Shown piece after piece: positions 1 to 12,237 of a stretch of DNA of 64,000 bases. The stretch is from Amoebophrya sp. A120. Its lineage: Eukaryota; Sar; Dinophyceae; Syndiniales; Amoebophryaceae. The notes beneath the pieces were generated by a model, which made no database searches, was not told the DNA's origin, and saw nothing but the letters and a program-made list of their open reading frames with translations. The position numbers and the translations under genes were made by a program. Location of the stretch: assembly GCA_905178155.1 (NCBI GenBank), contig CAJINV010000008.1, forward strand, positions 682,001 through 746,000, in the 5' to 3' direction. Numbering within the stretch: position 1 is the stretch's first letter; each line of letters starts with the position of its first letter.

Positions 1-740
<740 letters not shown>

Positions 741-3700
741 TCATTTCATGGACATCAGATCCAACATGGATATCAGATGTCGCACGAGGCCGATCCTGCC
801 CTGCTTCCCCTCGTTCTCCCAACGATGCGCGGCAGTCAGCAGGTGCGTCGGATCTATCTTGGTCAGCTCTCCCAGTAGCTTGTACAGCGACAATGCGGCG
901 TTCCATCTCAAACACTCCTCGCTTTGCTGCATGACACGCATCACCGGTTCTGAGCTAAACTCGAAACGCTTCGCACCTCTTGGTGCCCCGGAAACGGGCT
1001 CACCTGTGAAAAACAAAATCAACCCTTTGCTCGCTTCTTTTGGCCGCGAGTAACTGTCTAACATATGAAAAACAAAATCAAAAAATTGTTGGGTTGTCAT
1101 CCGCTGCGCCGATAAATCTTCTGCGAAAGGTGTGCTGAAGATGTCGTAATTATCAAAATCCTGCTTATGGTACAAAACGTTTTCTCCCTTACCCTTTGCC
1201 GCGCCGAGACGTACGACTCCAATCGCTTCTCTTTCCTCTTCGGCGATCCAACCGATGGGAATGGGATCTGCATTCATGCTGCCGTCCCCTAAAACGCTGC
1301 TCTCCGCCATCACAACCTCCATCGCCGCTTTTGGTTTTTGCTCGCCGTCGTGGCTCGATACAATGGGCGTCAATGGGTGGTTTGGCTGCGGTGGCAGGGA
1401 CAGGTTGAGGTCCATGAGCTGCAATACACTGTCGGAGACGAGCGGGAAAAACAGCTCGCCGTTGTTCATCTGCACGATTCTCGGGTCCAAATCCGAAAAG
1501 TGCGGGGCCTCCATGAGCAAAATCCTCCGTGCCGCGTCGTCGTACAGCTGCGACTGCAGCGATTTGGTCTGAATCAGGTGTCCCGGCGTCTGCAGGAAGA
1601 GCCGCAGAATCTCGCTGGAGAACAGTAGCAGCTGTGGTGGCGTCGGCCGGACAAACAGCGGCTGCAGCGTCGGGGTGTGCTTCGTTTTCAACAGGGTTCG
1701 GATCTGCGCAAAAATGTCGCGGACCTCCCAAAGCGGGTGGTCTTGCGTGGCGGAAACGACCAATAGATTGCTCTTGCTCCCGGTTCGGGGTACGACGTTG
1801 TACTCCTTCGCGTCAGACGGGCTCACGTTCGACTTAGTTGTATTTTGCTGCTGCTTGGACGTCGGTGCTGTTCCGCTGGTTGTGTATTAAAAGGAAAAAT
1901 CCCCCCTCCCCATATCGAAAAGGTATGTTTCCGGAAATTTGTGTTGCTGATTTGAGCCTTAATTCCAAATGATATCCGTAGGCCTCGTTGGGGGTCCCTC
2001 ACCCCCAACACGCCGAACTTCCTCCTTCCATCCGCAGCGTTGGAGGGGTCGCACGTAGCCCTGGAGGTGATAAACGAGGGTGGCGCCTGTATATGCAGTA
2101 AAATACTGCACAGGAAATGAGGATGTCACAAGGGAACACAAATGTTCTGGGATGACTGATTAGGAACAACCCAACAACCTCCGCCAACCACTGCCCTCGA
2201 ATACACAAGAGAAAGCCGAAGCTAACTCAACTCCGGATACCCATCCCGAAGCTGACCTGAACCGTTCGCATCCACAGGTCAGCGACGAGGCAATGCCCTG
2301 AGGGGACCGTTAGGAACCTCCCCAAACAATCGTCATGTCGTATCGCCGAAGCGAAACAGGCTGACGAAAGAGACGCACTACCAGTACTCAGCGGCAAGTA
2401 CACGGTAGGCATGGGCATAGGAGAACCGAAACGCACAACCACTCGACCGAGGTAACCCAGGGGGCCCTGTCCGTAGCAGCCCTGGGGACCAAACGACAGC
2501 AGCGGAGGAAAAACAGAAGCCAAAATGACTACCAGTCAAGCAGCACAGGAGCGTGAACACGAGGGAGCGCCGACAGGGGACAAACCCTTGCCGAGCCCGG
2601 GCACAGCCCCATGAACCCGCCCCCACACCGCAAGCCCCGGAGCAAGCTCCGATAGCCACCCTGACCCCGTCTACCCCCGAAGCAGCGTCGGCAAGCGATT
2701 TGAGACCTCAAATCACGTCTGTCTTGCAAGAAGGCAACTCGACAAGCTCCGCAGCATTGTGCAGGCGGTTTGTGATGCTGATGGGCCTACAGCACGGACG
2801 TTTCTCATGCTAGACGCCTAGGCCAGAACCTCTCTACTTAGGCTTAGTATGGGGCTGCATTCCTCTCCAGCAAGACAAATCTTATTTGTGTACGCAAATC
2901 CTGCATCAGAGACCTCGTTTTGATATGGGGAGGGGGGATTTTTCCTTTTGATATTGTGGAGGTCTTCTCCTTCACCACGGTTGCAACGCAGTTTGTGTGG
3001 TATTTGGATCGCATATCAACTGTAAAAATGTCTGGGTCTGGAAACTTGTGATGCTGAGTGGCGTAGCATGAGGAGGACACAAGTGCTGGCTCAGCATGAC
3101 AAATTTCTGAGCTTGTAGGTGTTGCCTATTCTGCATGACAAATTGCGTCTCCGCATGACAGAAAAATGCGGCTCTTGGGCAACGTGCATGACAGATTTAA
3201 TAGTCATGCCAGACAAGCATGACAAACATGCATTCTTCCAGACCCAGACATTTTTACATTTGATATCGCAGAAGCAGGAACAAGATTTCCGCCGCGTTCA
3301 GCCGGGCTTGCGTCGCCTTTTCCAGGGACGTCTCCCGAATTTCCTTCATCTTCATGGCGGTCAAGTCGTCCTCATCTGTTTTGTTCATGTTGATCCGCTC
3401 CTGCTGCTCTAAAGACCGAGCAACTCGTTTGTAGTACTCGACGTCGCAGTATGACGGTGCACAACTACTCCCCCTCCCCCTCATTTGTATAGCATGATTG
3501 CTATACAAGCATCAGCAAGCGTGCCGGTTTTGCATGACAAATTTGCACTGGAGTGTAGTGCTATTTGGGCTACCAGAACTTGTCATGCAAACAGTGCCAA
3601 GAGACAAAGGGCGGATTGGGTATTTTGCATGACAAATGAGGGGGAGGGGGAGTTGTGCATTGTCATACGCACACGAGCGCAGCGAGGCAGTGTAAAATTG

Positions 3701-6700
3701 TGGCAGGCAAGTGATTCAAACAGTCCGAGAGGTTCTCCACCTCCCACGCCTTGTTCTCCGTGCTCACCGTTTCCACATCCTGGAACTTGGATATCACCAG
3801 TGTGCGGAGCACCGACAGCGACTGCGCCAGCACGAAGTAAGGCGTGGTTTGCACGAGAACCGTGTTAGTAGTAGACGATGTTGTTGTAGTAACTTCTTGC
3901 TGCTCCTCATCATCGGCGGGTAGCAGCGAAGAGTTTTCTTGCGTGTTGACCTCACTTACTTCCTCCACGACAATGTCGTCCTCATCTTCGTCCAGCTCCT
4001 CAATGTACGGATCCTCGGGTACCACTTCGACCTCTTCCTCTGACGTTTTCGAAGCGCCATCCGCGACTTTTCCCGGCGCGGCCGCGTGCCCGTCCGCCAG
4101 TGCGGCAACAGCCGCTGCTTGCTCGCCGATTTTTTTGTTGACTTCGTCTAATGTCTTGGGCATCTTCTTGGGTTTGTCCGGCGGGCTCTTGGTCGCGTTC
4201 TCCAAAACTGGAGTGAAGCAGGAAAACATGTTGGCGATGAAGTTTTTGCGCTCCATTTCGTATTTCCCCTCCGCGTAGCTCTCATCGGTGTCGATGTCGT
4301 CCATGTCCAGCTTGACGACGACCTTGCTTGCCGTATTTGCGCCTCGGTTTCGGTAGTACCAGTCCTCGCGCTGGAGCAGGTCCGCGGCCAGCCGCAGGGC
4401 CTGCAGCCGGGTCTGGCTTTCCTCGCCGGGGTCCGCGAAGTTCTGCAGCCCGACCGCGATCGGCTTGCAAAGGACGATCTTCTGGATCGGCAGCACCCGA
4501 CAGAAGGCGCGAAACGACGCGAAGTTGTGCTTCGTGAAGGCCACGAGTTCCTCCTCCACGTCGTCCACCCTGACCTCCAGCCACGTGCTCACGCGAAGCA
4601 GCTTCTCCAACGGCGTGCTGGCAGATTTTCTCGTTTTGGTCTTGCCCTCGTGCGTTAGCGGACACGAGTTTGCTTCGAAGAATTCCGGTCCGGCAGCTGG
4701 TGTCGCAGTAGATGGAAATTTTGTTCTCGTTGTTCCTGCTCCTCCCTCAGTGCCGTCTTTGCTCAAATCCATTTGCTCCGACAACTCTTGGATCTCCTCC
4801 ATGGTGGTTGCTTTTCTGTACTCCTCCAAACCCGCCACCAGCGCGACCGCGAGAACGAGTAGCTTACACCGCAGCTCTCGGCTCAAGGCTTGCGGACCGA
4901 GCCGCGCCACCATCACGACCAGGTTCCACATGGTCTCGGCCACCGGCAGCCCGTCGCTGTTGCACGGATCCTGAATCAGGTCGCAGTCCCCGAGCTTCTT
5001 GATCAGAGGCGGGACCACAGCCTCCAAATGCCCGAGTGTCGATGCTGTGTGTGAGTTCATCTTTTCCGTCAACCAAAACTTTTCGAGAGATGTGATCCCT
5101 CCGTCCAACATGCGGGTTAGCAGATGAAAGACAGCCAGCCGCTGCTCCAGGTACCACACCGTGTCGATCGAAAAGCTGTCTTCGTACTGCAGCCAGATCG
5201 TACTGGGCTCGACGTAGCTCCCAATCAATTTGCCGATCAAGTCGTAACTGGCGGCTAATTCGGCGGAACCGGATAGGTACGCTTTTCCGGAATAGAATCT
5301 GAATTTAGTTTTACAGCCATTTTGTCTTTTCCAATAATTTCTGCCACGAGTTCCGATCAAACAAAACCAAGCATGATGCACACGAACAGCAACCGAGCGG
5401 GTGCAGGATTAGCAAAGCGAGAAAATTTGTACTTGATTAGCGCCTCCGAAATGCTGCTCAACCATTCGGTGATGTTGTCTTCGGCGTAGGCGACACACAT
5501 CGTCAGCAGGCGCGACGCATTGAGCATGTTGCACTCCCTGAAGTCCAGCACGTTGTTAAACAATGCCTTGATGAATCGACGAATGTGCGTCCGCACCCAC
5601 ATGCGCGCGCCCAACCGTGGCCGTGGCAGTCGCTGCGACACGTAAAGACAGTCCAGGTAATGCCACGAGTAGCTGGTGTTTTCGGGGAAGAATAAGGATC
5701 ACACTGGTCGTTTCTGACCTGATTTCTGAGAGAGAGAAAGGGAGAAGTTGTAGCGCTGTAGCATAACACCGCTCCGAAGCGTGGGTCGGAGAGTGTAGTA
5801 AACAACGCGTTACTTTTGCAAGAATCAAAAAACCCAGCGCAATGAAGAGCGTGCGAAGGGTCCGATAAAGTCTTGCGGAAGTTCACAGATTTTGATCTTT
5901 CTCCTAAGAAACTGGATCCCTTTTATATACTGTGCTACTTCACCAGTAAACTAAAAATTAATTGTCGAAGCACATGGATTGTCCGAGAGGGTGAACTTTC
6001 AATATTCAGTCTACAATCGAAAGTAAACTTTTACTCTCTTTTTGGCAGTTCCACGATGTGCTCCTCGGAGTCCCCTCTTCCGACGTCCAGGTCGGCCGGT
6101 CGTGTCTCCTCCGCGCGCTTACCCTGAAAATCCGGCCCCTGCGGCTGCGTTCGCTGGCGGATGTCGCTGCGCCACCGGCCCTGCAGCGGGAAAGGGACCA
6201 GGACCTTGCCCTTGTAGGTCCAGGCGGCGTCGAGCCCGTACTGCTTTTTTTCCCGCAAGTCTTTCTCGTTGTCCACCTCGTACTGTGCGCCGCAGGCCTC
6301 GAGCAACCAGAAGGTTTCCAGGGCGATGTCCTCATTTTCGTCGTATAGGCCCGACAAGAGGTACGGAAATATGTGCGGCTCGTGGTCGACGTGGTCGGGC
6401 AGGCGCAACAGCCAGTAGGCCATATCAAATGTAAAAATGTCTGGGTCTGGAACAGGAGAAATTTGTCATGCATACCCGACTGCGCCACATCGAAAACCTT
6501 TGCACCGTCGCCGCAAGCAGCTTCGGACGCAAGAGATCTAGGGTCAGAACCGCGAAAAACATACACATGCACATTTTCCATGATCCATGATGTCTGTGAT
6601 GTATGCCATAGCATCACAGATTTTTTGAGCGCCTATCGATGCGCATCCTGCATGACAAATGCCCTCTCCGCGTAGCCAAATTTGAATCCTCTTGCTGTTC

Positions 6701-8568
6701 ACGCAATACAGTTCTTTTTAGCATCCAAATGCAGCATCACAAGTTGCAACCTTCCAGACCCAAACACATTTGATAGGCCAGCGTCTCGAACCAGAACCGC
6801 CGCACCGCGGGGTGCCGGTCGAAAGTGAGCGACGAAAAGTAGTTCACGGTGGTGACGTGTTCGTACATATCGTGGGGAAAAATCTCCCCTCCCCACACTT
6901 AACGTGATGCAGATTTGTGGCCACAGATCTGTGTTGCAAGAAGGCAAACTACGCCGCGGCAACCGCCGTACTATGGAGGAGCGGGCCTACAGGGCAGGCG
7001 CTTCCCATGCTAAACAGCTAGACCCTTACGTCCCTAAACCGGCTAAGAATCTCGCTGCAGTTCCTTGCAGCAAGACAGGCCTCCTTTGTGTACGCAAATC
7101 TAGCATGAGAAACTCAGTTTGTTATATGGGACCGGGGGACTTTTCCTTGTAATAGTAGAAGGACTTGATCGGCACGGAGTTGGGGTCGCTCCACGCGACC
7201 AGGAGCTGAAAGACCTCGTGGTTGTGCTTCCACGTTCCGCAGTGCAACACCGCGGTCAAGGTTTGCAGCGCCGCGATGCGGAGCTTGAAGTGGTTGTGCA
7301 CCAACGAGCTCGTCACGGACCGCCCCAGCGGCTCCGTGAAGTGCAACAGCACTTCGTGGTGGTTGTAGCAGAAGGTGCTCAGAGTTTCGCAGCCCACCTG
7401 CTTCACGCCCGCGTAGGGGTCCATGCACAACGCGCGTAGTAGGCCGCAGAGCTCGTCCACGAAACACAGAACCTATGGGAGGTACTTGTCATGATCCACC
7501 CGCGGGTGGGTCATTCAAAATTTTGCGTCTCTCTGGCCTAAACTTGTTTATGTTTCACTGGCATCGGTAGAATATCGGTGGCCGCTTTCTGAAAAAGAAG
7601 TAAGTACCTCTGCCACTGCATGAAAAAACGAAGATGGAAATTAGTACCTGCTGTGTGCTTATCCTTTCCACGAAGGCCTGGATAAAGAGCGCCAACTGCA
7701 GGCGCACCTCCTCGCTGGGTTCCGCGGGCGTGCGAATCTCGCACGGCCGTTGCTCTGGGTTGGGGCGCATCACGGGCGGCAGGTGGGCGACCCCGTCCAG
7801 ATCCTCCGCACCCAGCCTGGAAACGAGAATCGGAATCACGTACCGCAGTACGCTTCCCACCGTTTCCGCGGGCGCGCACTCAACCAACGTTTTCAGAATG
7901 ATGGAGGACTTCTCGCGAATCTTCTCCGCGGAATCGCGCTGCAGCCGTTTCAGCAGCGGCTTCGACAACTCCTCAAGCGCGCAGTCGAGGATGTCCGTGG
8001 GCAGGTTCGCATGGTTTTGGATGATCAGCAGATCCAGCTTCTTCAGCGCCCGCAGTCGCGTTTTTAAATCTACCTCGCTGCCACTGTCCAACACATTCAC
8101 ATCTCGTTGCAGGTGTGCCAGAAACGCTTCCGGAGAATCCAGCGGCACATTTTCCGCGATCGGCTCGTATGACTGCTCGAGGCTGCACGTCGCGTCACCC
8201 ACGTCGCTCGACGTAGATGTTGTGGTTTCAGGCTCAGCGTCTGTGCTCGCTGCGGTAGAACTACTTGCCCCGCCAGTTCCCGCCGTGTGGGAGCTTTTCT
8301 GCCTACCGGCGGAGCCGCTGCTGCTGCTAGTGCTCGAGTTGCTCTTCGCGATGCCGTAGTTTGCGAGCCACGACAACGAAGCTGCTTGCTTGCTCGCGCT
8401 TTGCGAATTCGCGATGCTCCCGTACCCACCCTGTAGCTGAAACTTGCTTTTTTCGTTCCCCGGTTTTTTCTTGGTCTTCTGAAACTGTGGCAACGAGGTA
8501 TTTTTCGTTGGCTTCACAGCCGCTTCGGCCTTCATGGCCGCCCAAATTTCATCGATATCGTCCGACAT
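741..8568 (-). CDS. DNAAF5: Dynein axonemal assembly factor 5 (HEATR2 family), nine exons
   Basis: HEAT-repeat protein expected to act in the cytoplasm in pre-assembly of axonemal dynein arms. The family is recognised from the LQRDVN start of the HEAT region, the EPSEEVRLQL segment, the VKQVGCETL repeat, RFWFETLAYWLLRLPDH, and the PRLGARMWVR segment. Exons in reading order: 8568-7648, 7472-7155, 6862-6776, 6417-6035, 5672-5433, 5298-3668, 3444-3265, 3007-2954, 1879-741. These sum to 4953 nt, exactly 1651 codons. Introns at 7473-7647, 5673-6034 and 5299-5432 are GT-AG; the other five are introners. The protein is long for the family because of Ser/Thr-rich and acidic low-complexity insertions (about residues 60-115 and encoded near 3900-4100). 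The start is the ATG at 8566-8568. Its presence implies a motile flagellated stage. Confidence 0.88.
1885..2953. mobile_element. Introner, family E (long, with internal insert), DNAAF5 intron
   Basis: Ends carry the inverted repeat AAAAGGAAAAATCCCCCCTC and its complement. Direct repeats TTGTG flank it at 1880-1884 and 2954-2958. The right part (about 2700-2953) resembles the introner at 6866-7154, but about 0.75 kb of extra sequence (about 1980-2700) sits in the left part, so this may be an introner with a nested insertion. Splicing out the element plus one TTGTG keeps the frame. Confidence 0.8.
3014..3264. mobile_element. Introner, family A, DNAAF5 intron
   Basis: Termini are TATCAACTGTAAAAATGTCT.. 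and the inverted copy ending ..CATTTTTACATTTGATAT; the family hallmark is CTGGGTCTGG/CCAGACCCAG. Direct repeat ATCGCA at 3008-3013 and 3265-3270. Several internal GCATGACA motifs. Confidence 0.88.
3449..3667. mobile_element. Introner, family E-like (C-rich arms), DNAAF5 intron
   Basis: Inverted arms of about 36 bp at 3450-3488 and 3625-3667, core TCCCCCTCCCCCTCATTTG. Direct repeat CGCA at 3445-3448 and 3668-3671. A short palindrome at 3486-3510 (TATAGCATGATTGCTATA) lies just inside the left arm. Its arms are unlike those of 1885-2953 except for the C-rich block, so it may be a separate family. Confidence 0.8.
6423..6775. mobile_element. Introner, family A, DNAAF5 intron
   Basis: Arms TATCAAATGTAAAAATGTCT and the complement at the right end; direct repeat GGCCA at 6418-6422 and 6776-6780. 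Removing it joins ETLA to YWLL across a codon shared by the direct repeat, giving a continuous HEAT repeat. Confidence 0.88.
6866..7154. mobile_element. Introner, family E, DNAAF5 intron
   Basis: Left arm GGGGAAAAATCTCCCCTCCC (6874-6893), right arm GGGACCGGGGGACTTTTCCT (7128-7147). Direct repeat GTA at 6863-6865 and 7155-7157. Interior from about 6935 resembles the right part of the 1885-2953 element (shared TTGCAAGAAGGCAA and TTTGTGTACGCAAATC). Confidence 0.8.
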
Positions 8569-9081
8569 TTTTTGCAGATGAAAGAGGTGTCTTAGAATGA
8601 AGAAGAAGAAGAACTCGAACCTGTGTACAAGACGGGGAAAAATAGAAACAAACCACAGAAGGAAGAAAAACTCGTTAGTGCAAAAGCAACACTAGTACCA
8701 GACACGAAATAAGAGTGCCAACACCATGCTGTTCCACAGCAAACACGGGCTCGGGGAATCAAAGGGTACCTCTCTTGTTCCCAACACAGAAAGACAAACG
8801 AAAGAAAACGCGCGTGCGCGGCTCGCTCCTCTTTGTCACTTGCCCAAGTTTGCGCTACCCTCTTTGGCTCTCAAAAAAAGCCTCTCAGATAAGCGTGGCA
8901 GAACATGATGACCATTGCTGCATTCTAGTGCTGCGCCTGCGCGCTTCTTTGCGTTAGGCTCAAAATATTTGTGTTGTATTCTTATGCGCTATGTCGACAG
9001 TGTAAAAAAAAGTAGGCGTGTGCGAATGTTGATAGGCTGGCAAGGACCCACAGTGCAGATCCTTTTCGCCGCTTTTCCATC
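8569..9081. other. Intergenic between DNAAF5 start and RPB12 stop
   Basis: About 510 bp. DNAAF5 is transcribed away from it and RPB12 ends into it, so it should contain the DNAAF5 promoter and RPB12 3'UTR. Short ORFs only; no repeat or RNA gene recognised. Confidence 0.5.
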
Positions 9082-9467
9082 CTACCTCGCTTCGTACATC
9101 ATACCCGCTGTTGTTCGCTTCTTGTACAAGATACCTGTTTTTTTGGTTGATGTTTGGTATTAGACGTGCGGAGACCCTGCCATCGCAAAAGCTAAAACAC
9201 AACGAATTCCATGATTCAATTTTTGCAACAAAAACAAAGAATTATACGATGTCCGCAGTATCGACACCGAACGTTGTCGCTGAGCTTGAGATCTACGTCC
9301 TTCCCGCAGTTTCCGCAAATGTATTCTACGCCAGTTTGATTTTTGTTTGTCTTGTTCTGTGCATCGGTGAGCTTGATCAAATCGGTTGCTTTGTCGGGTA
9401 CCTTCTTCTTCTGCTTCGCGCTCTGCCCGGGCAGATTGTACAAGTTGAAACCAAGTTTCGGATCCAT
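9082..9467 (-). CDS. RPB12: RNA polymerases I/II/III subunit Rpb12 (ABC10-alpha, RPABC4)
   Basis: Small zinc-binding subunit shared by the three nuclear RNA polymerases. Exon 1 is 9467-9248 and exon 2 is 9134-9082, separated by a 113-bp intron (9135-9247) with GT-AG ends; together 91 codons, 90 aa. The C-terminal 45 residues show the family signature: VEYICGNCG, then LSDNVRCRYCGHR, then ILYKKRT after the splice, with the four zinc-binding cysteines as two CxxC pairs. The junction falls inside the Arg codon of CGHR. The N-terminal 47 residues are a Lys/Asn-rich extension, making the protein longer than the 58-70 residues usual in animals and yeast. The C-terminus has a short extra TAGMMYEAR. 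Confidence 0.93.
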
Positions 9468-10149
9468 GGTGATAGAAAATCGGTTCTACGATTTTTACAA
9501 AAGGAAAAGAAAAGAGAATCGGACGGTTTGTGGCAGTGTATAAATCAGAATCTTCCTACCCGCCGGATTCTGTCGCACTTTGATGACGAAAAATACCTAT
9601 CTTTCTACTAGACCACCAAGTGCCGACAGACCTGAGTGCAAATTCCGGCCCTGTTGCTGTTAGATGTGGACCCCCTTATTTTCGGAAAGCAAGAGTAACA
9701 CTATCGCCTTGCACACTCTAGGTACTCTCTGGCTCTGCCGTGAACCTGTGCTGCAGTGTCGAAAAATAGAATTTTGTTTACTGGGAAACGCACGGCATAC
9801 CTGCTCTCATGTACTTGCTTTCCAGATCGTCTTTCCTCTTATTCGATCGTAGTCAGCATCATTTTCAGAGGGATCATTCATTTTTTTCGTTCATTGAAGA
9901 TTCGAGCAGGCATTCGACGCTCATTCTAAAGGATCTTCCATTTCTGCAGAACAAGAACCGCATAGTCACTCATGGGTGAATTTTAGTTTGTGCTTTCGAC
10001 GTTGTCTTGCGTTTATTCTTAGTGCCTAGTGCAATCGAAACCAGTGCAGCAGGTCACACACGAATCACTGAGAGGTGCTTGTTCCTGTTCATTTTTATAC
10101 GAAGTATTCATGTCACCGTGCCTGCTAAGCCTGGTAGCCGACACTTGGC
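9468..10149. other. Intergenic between RPB12 start and LRAT-domain gene stop
   Basis: About 680 bp, upstream of RPB12 (minus strand) and downstream of the LRAT-domain gene. ORFs are short and lack intron-exon support. No repeat recognised. Confidence 0.5.
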
Positions 10150-11684
10150 TCATTCTTCGTCCCGCACAAGCACGTACTCCTCATCGTCCAGCGCGATTTC
10201 GTCCAAGAGATCACTCTGTTGCGCATTGGCGAGCACGTCCATGTTTGGAAGGCCCTCTGCTTGTGCAGTTGCTTCGACAACCGCACGCGTGTAGTGACTG
10301 CCGTTTGGAACCGTAACGCCGTTTTCTGCCGCTCGACTCGAGTTGTCGCCCGCTGGGACAAAGGTATGCGATGCAATTAGGTTATCTCCTTGGCTGCTAA
10401 CGCTCTGGGTTGTGTGCGCGGGGCCGCTCATTGGGCCTTCTTGCTCAGAAATATTAATCTTTCGCGCCGACAACGGAATTTCTACTGCGGAACTGTCATT
10501 CCCCGCATCTGTTGTCGCGGTCTCATCCTCCCGTTCGGTTGACGGTACGGCTGTCTCGTCTTCAGATGGTGCGGAACCCTGACCGGAATGAGCATTGTGC
10601 ACGGAAACTGCGGGTACAGATGGGTTTTCTTGCGGCTGCGTTTCGTTCGTGTTCGCCTCCGCACGACCCTGCTGGCCCTCACTATTCCGGCCGACTACTG
10701 ATGTGCTCCGCGACCCACTTCGAGTCGCCTGGATGACCAATTGCTCCACCCAGACGAAAAACGCGGTTTGACTGCTGCGCCAAATTCCCGTCTTGCACCA
10801 GAATGCCATGTGCTCGCAGTTCGCATGCAGCAACGTGTTGAAATCGTATGGACGCTCTTGCCGCGCTTGGCGGAGGCAGGCGGCCCGTACCAGCGTCTCT
10901 TCGTCCGTGTCCGCAGCCTCTGCGTAACACGTACCTGGTGAAGAAAAGGGCAGTTTTACGCAGTAGCTCGCTCTGCTTGCTGTGCAATCATCATACACAC
11001 ACAAACATCGGACACTCGGATATTTTTATGGGATTACTTTACGACGTTCTGTGAAGATGGTCGTGTTCTTCGTCAGTACTGGATTGGTTTTCGGTCCATG
11101 AAAAAGATTCATCGAGCGCAGCAGCTTACACAAAAAAATCGAATACCACTTCGCTTCACTAACAGCTCCCATGGTTGCGCCGCGTACTTCGCCTTCTTCA
11201 GCACTCTTCCATTACAGAAGTCCCTGAGGGTCACTTGGTGCACCGAAGCGAGTGCGTCACGCCGCTTGCCGGACAGGATAGCGAAGGACGCGTCCATGAA
11301 AAGTTTGCGCCCTAGCTCCGGCAGGGACGCCGATGCGGTCGGCGCCGACGTTGGTCCACTCGGCGTCGCGTCCGGAGTTGGGGTCCGCGACTCCACGGGA
11401 ATGGAGCTCGCACTAGTCGCGCTTTCATGGTCAACTTCGCCAACGTGGTTGTCCTCGGAAACTTGTTCTTTGGCGTGGTCCAGGGGGAAGAAGTGCGTGA
11501 CCAGTATGCGATCGCACAGCTCGGCTTGGAACGCCTCGTCCTCCTCGTCCTGAAAAGAGCCGGCCTCAAGAATTTCGGTTACGATGCCGTGGTGCTGGTG
11601 CAGCGCGAGGGGACCCCATACGTAAACGTGGTCGCCTGGTTTCAGGGTGCTGTAGTCGCGCACCGTGTGCAGTAAGTGATTCAT
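10150..11684 (-). CDS. LRAT/NlpC-P60-like domain protein (putative lipid acyltransferase or phospholipase)
   Basis: Two exons, 11684-11147 and 10934-10150, with a 212-bp GT-AG intron (10935-11146); 441 codons, 440 aa. The N-terminal half carries the LRAT/HRASLS papain-like fold: LKPGDHVYVWG near residue 14, HHGIV (catalytic-type His) near residue 30, and, just after the splice junction, NCEHMAFWCKTG with the Cys in the NCEH context that is the nucleophile in LRAT and H-REV107 proteins. Family members transfer or hydrolyse acyl chains of phospholipids at membranes; the substrate here is unknown. About 100 residues of acidic Ser/Pro/Thr-rich sequence interrupt the domain (encoded about 11290-11510), and the last 180 residues are acidic and disordered-looking. 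The frame stays open upstream of the ATG at 11682-11684 for about 145 codons but has no in-frame ATG there. Confidence 0.8.
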
Positions 11685-12237
11685 GGTTGAGAAATGTCTA
11701 AGTAGTAGAAGACTTCTTTTTAACAACGCGCGTGTACGTCGAAAAAGATCATTTGAGAACAGACAAGCGTGGTCTAAGTGTGCATCAAGAGTGGCATAAC
11801 TCCTACTTGAAACTTTTCTTATGGGTAGAATGGGTAGCGGGAAGAAAAGTTTCACTGTAATGAAACAAACGCACAAAAGCGAGATCGATGCCACGAGGAG
11901 ATTGCACACGATCACAAGCAATTTCTCGTTTGCAGTTGTTTTTGTATCGTACACACAAGGAGCAGAAAATTCCACTTTTGTCGCTCGGTGTCGGTTGCAA
12001 AAGAAACGTTGCTGACCAAAGAAAATATCTTCGACCGACGAAAACTTCCAAAAACGACCGAGAAATAAGTATCCCGCGACACAAAAAGCGAGACCGATGA
12101 TGTACCCAACATGCGATTGCAAAGTCAGTTGGTTTTTGCAAGGAACACAAGCACCTTCCTGCTGCTTGATTCGTAGAAACGAACCGCTCCCGATTGCTTG
12201 AATGCATGAATTTGTACGACAAGGAGCCGTAAAAAAA
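11685..12237. other. Intergenic between LRAT-domain gene and CSC1-like gene
   Basis: About 550 bp holding the LRAT-domain gene's upstream region and the CSC1-like gene's 3' flank. An open frame without ATG runs through it in phase with the LRAT gene and contains two hydrophobic stretches; it could be a missed 5' exon, but I do not annotate it as coding. Confidence 0.45.

Noticed and set aside
1189-1731. Antisense and alternate-frame ORFs over DNAAF5, CSC1, CBM18 and the LTR element ORFs
   Set aside because: They follow the frames of real exons, have biased composition and no conserved motifs, and the exon models account for the coding signal.
3014-3264. Introners as independent small genes, CRISPR-like arrays or tRNA/snRNA genes
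   Set aside because: Inverted arms, TSDs and frame restoration explain them as mobile introns. Internal motifs are irregularly spaced, without spacers of constant length.
8860-8900. Dinoflagellate spliced-leader-like sequence
   Set aside because: A short TTTGGCTC match only; the rest of the conserved leader is absent.
11685-12122. N-terminal extension of the LRAT-domain gene with two hydrophobic segments
   Set aside because: No in-frame ATG upstream of 11684 and no acceptor site that joins it; kept as a note only.
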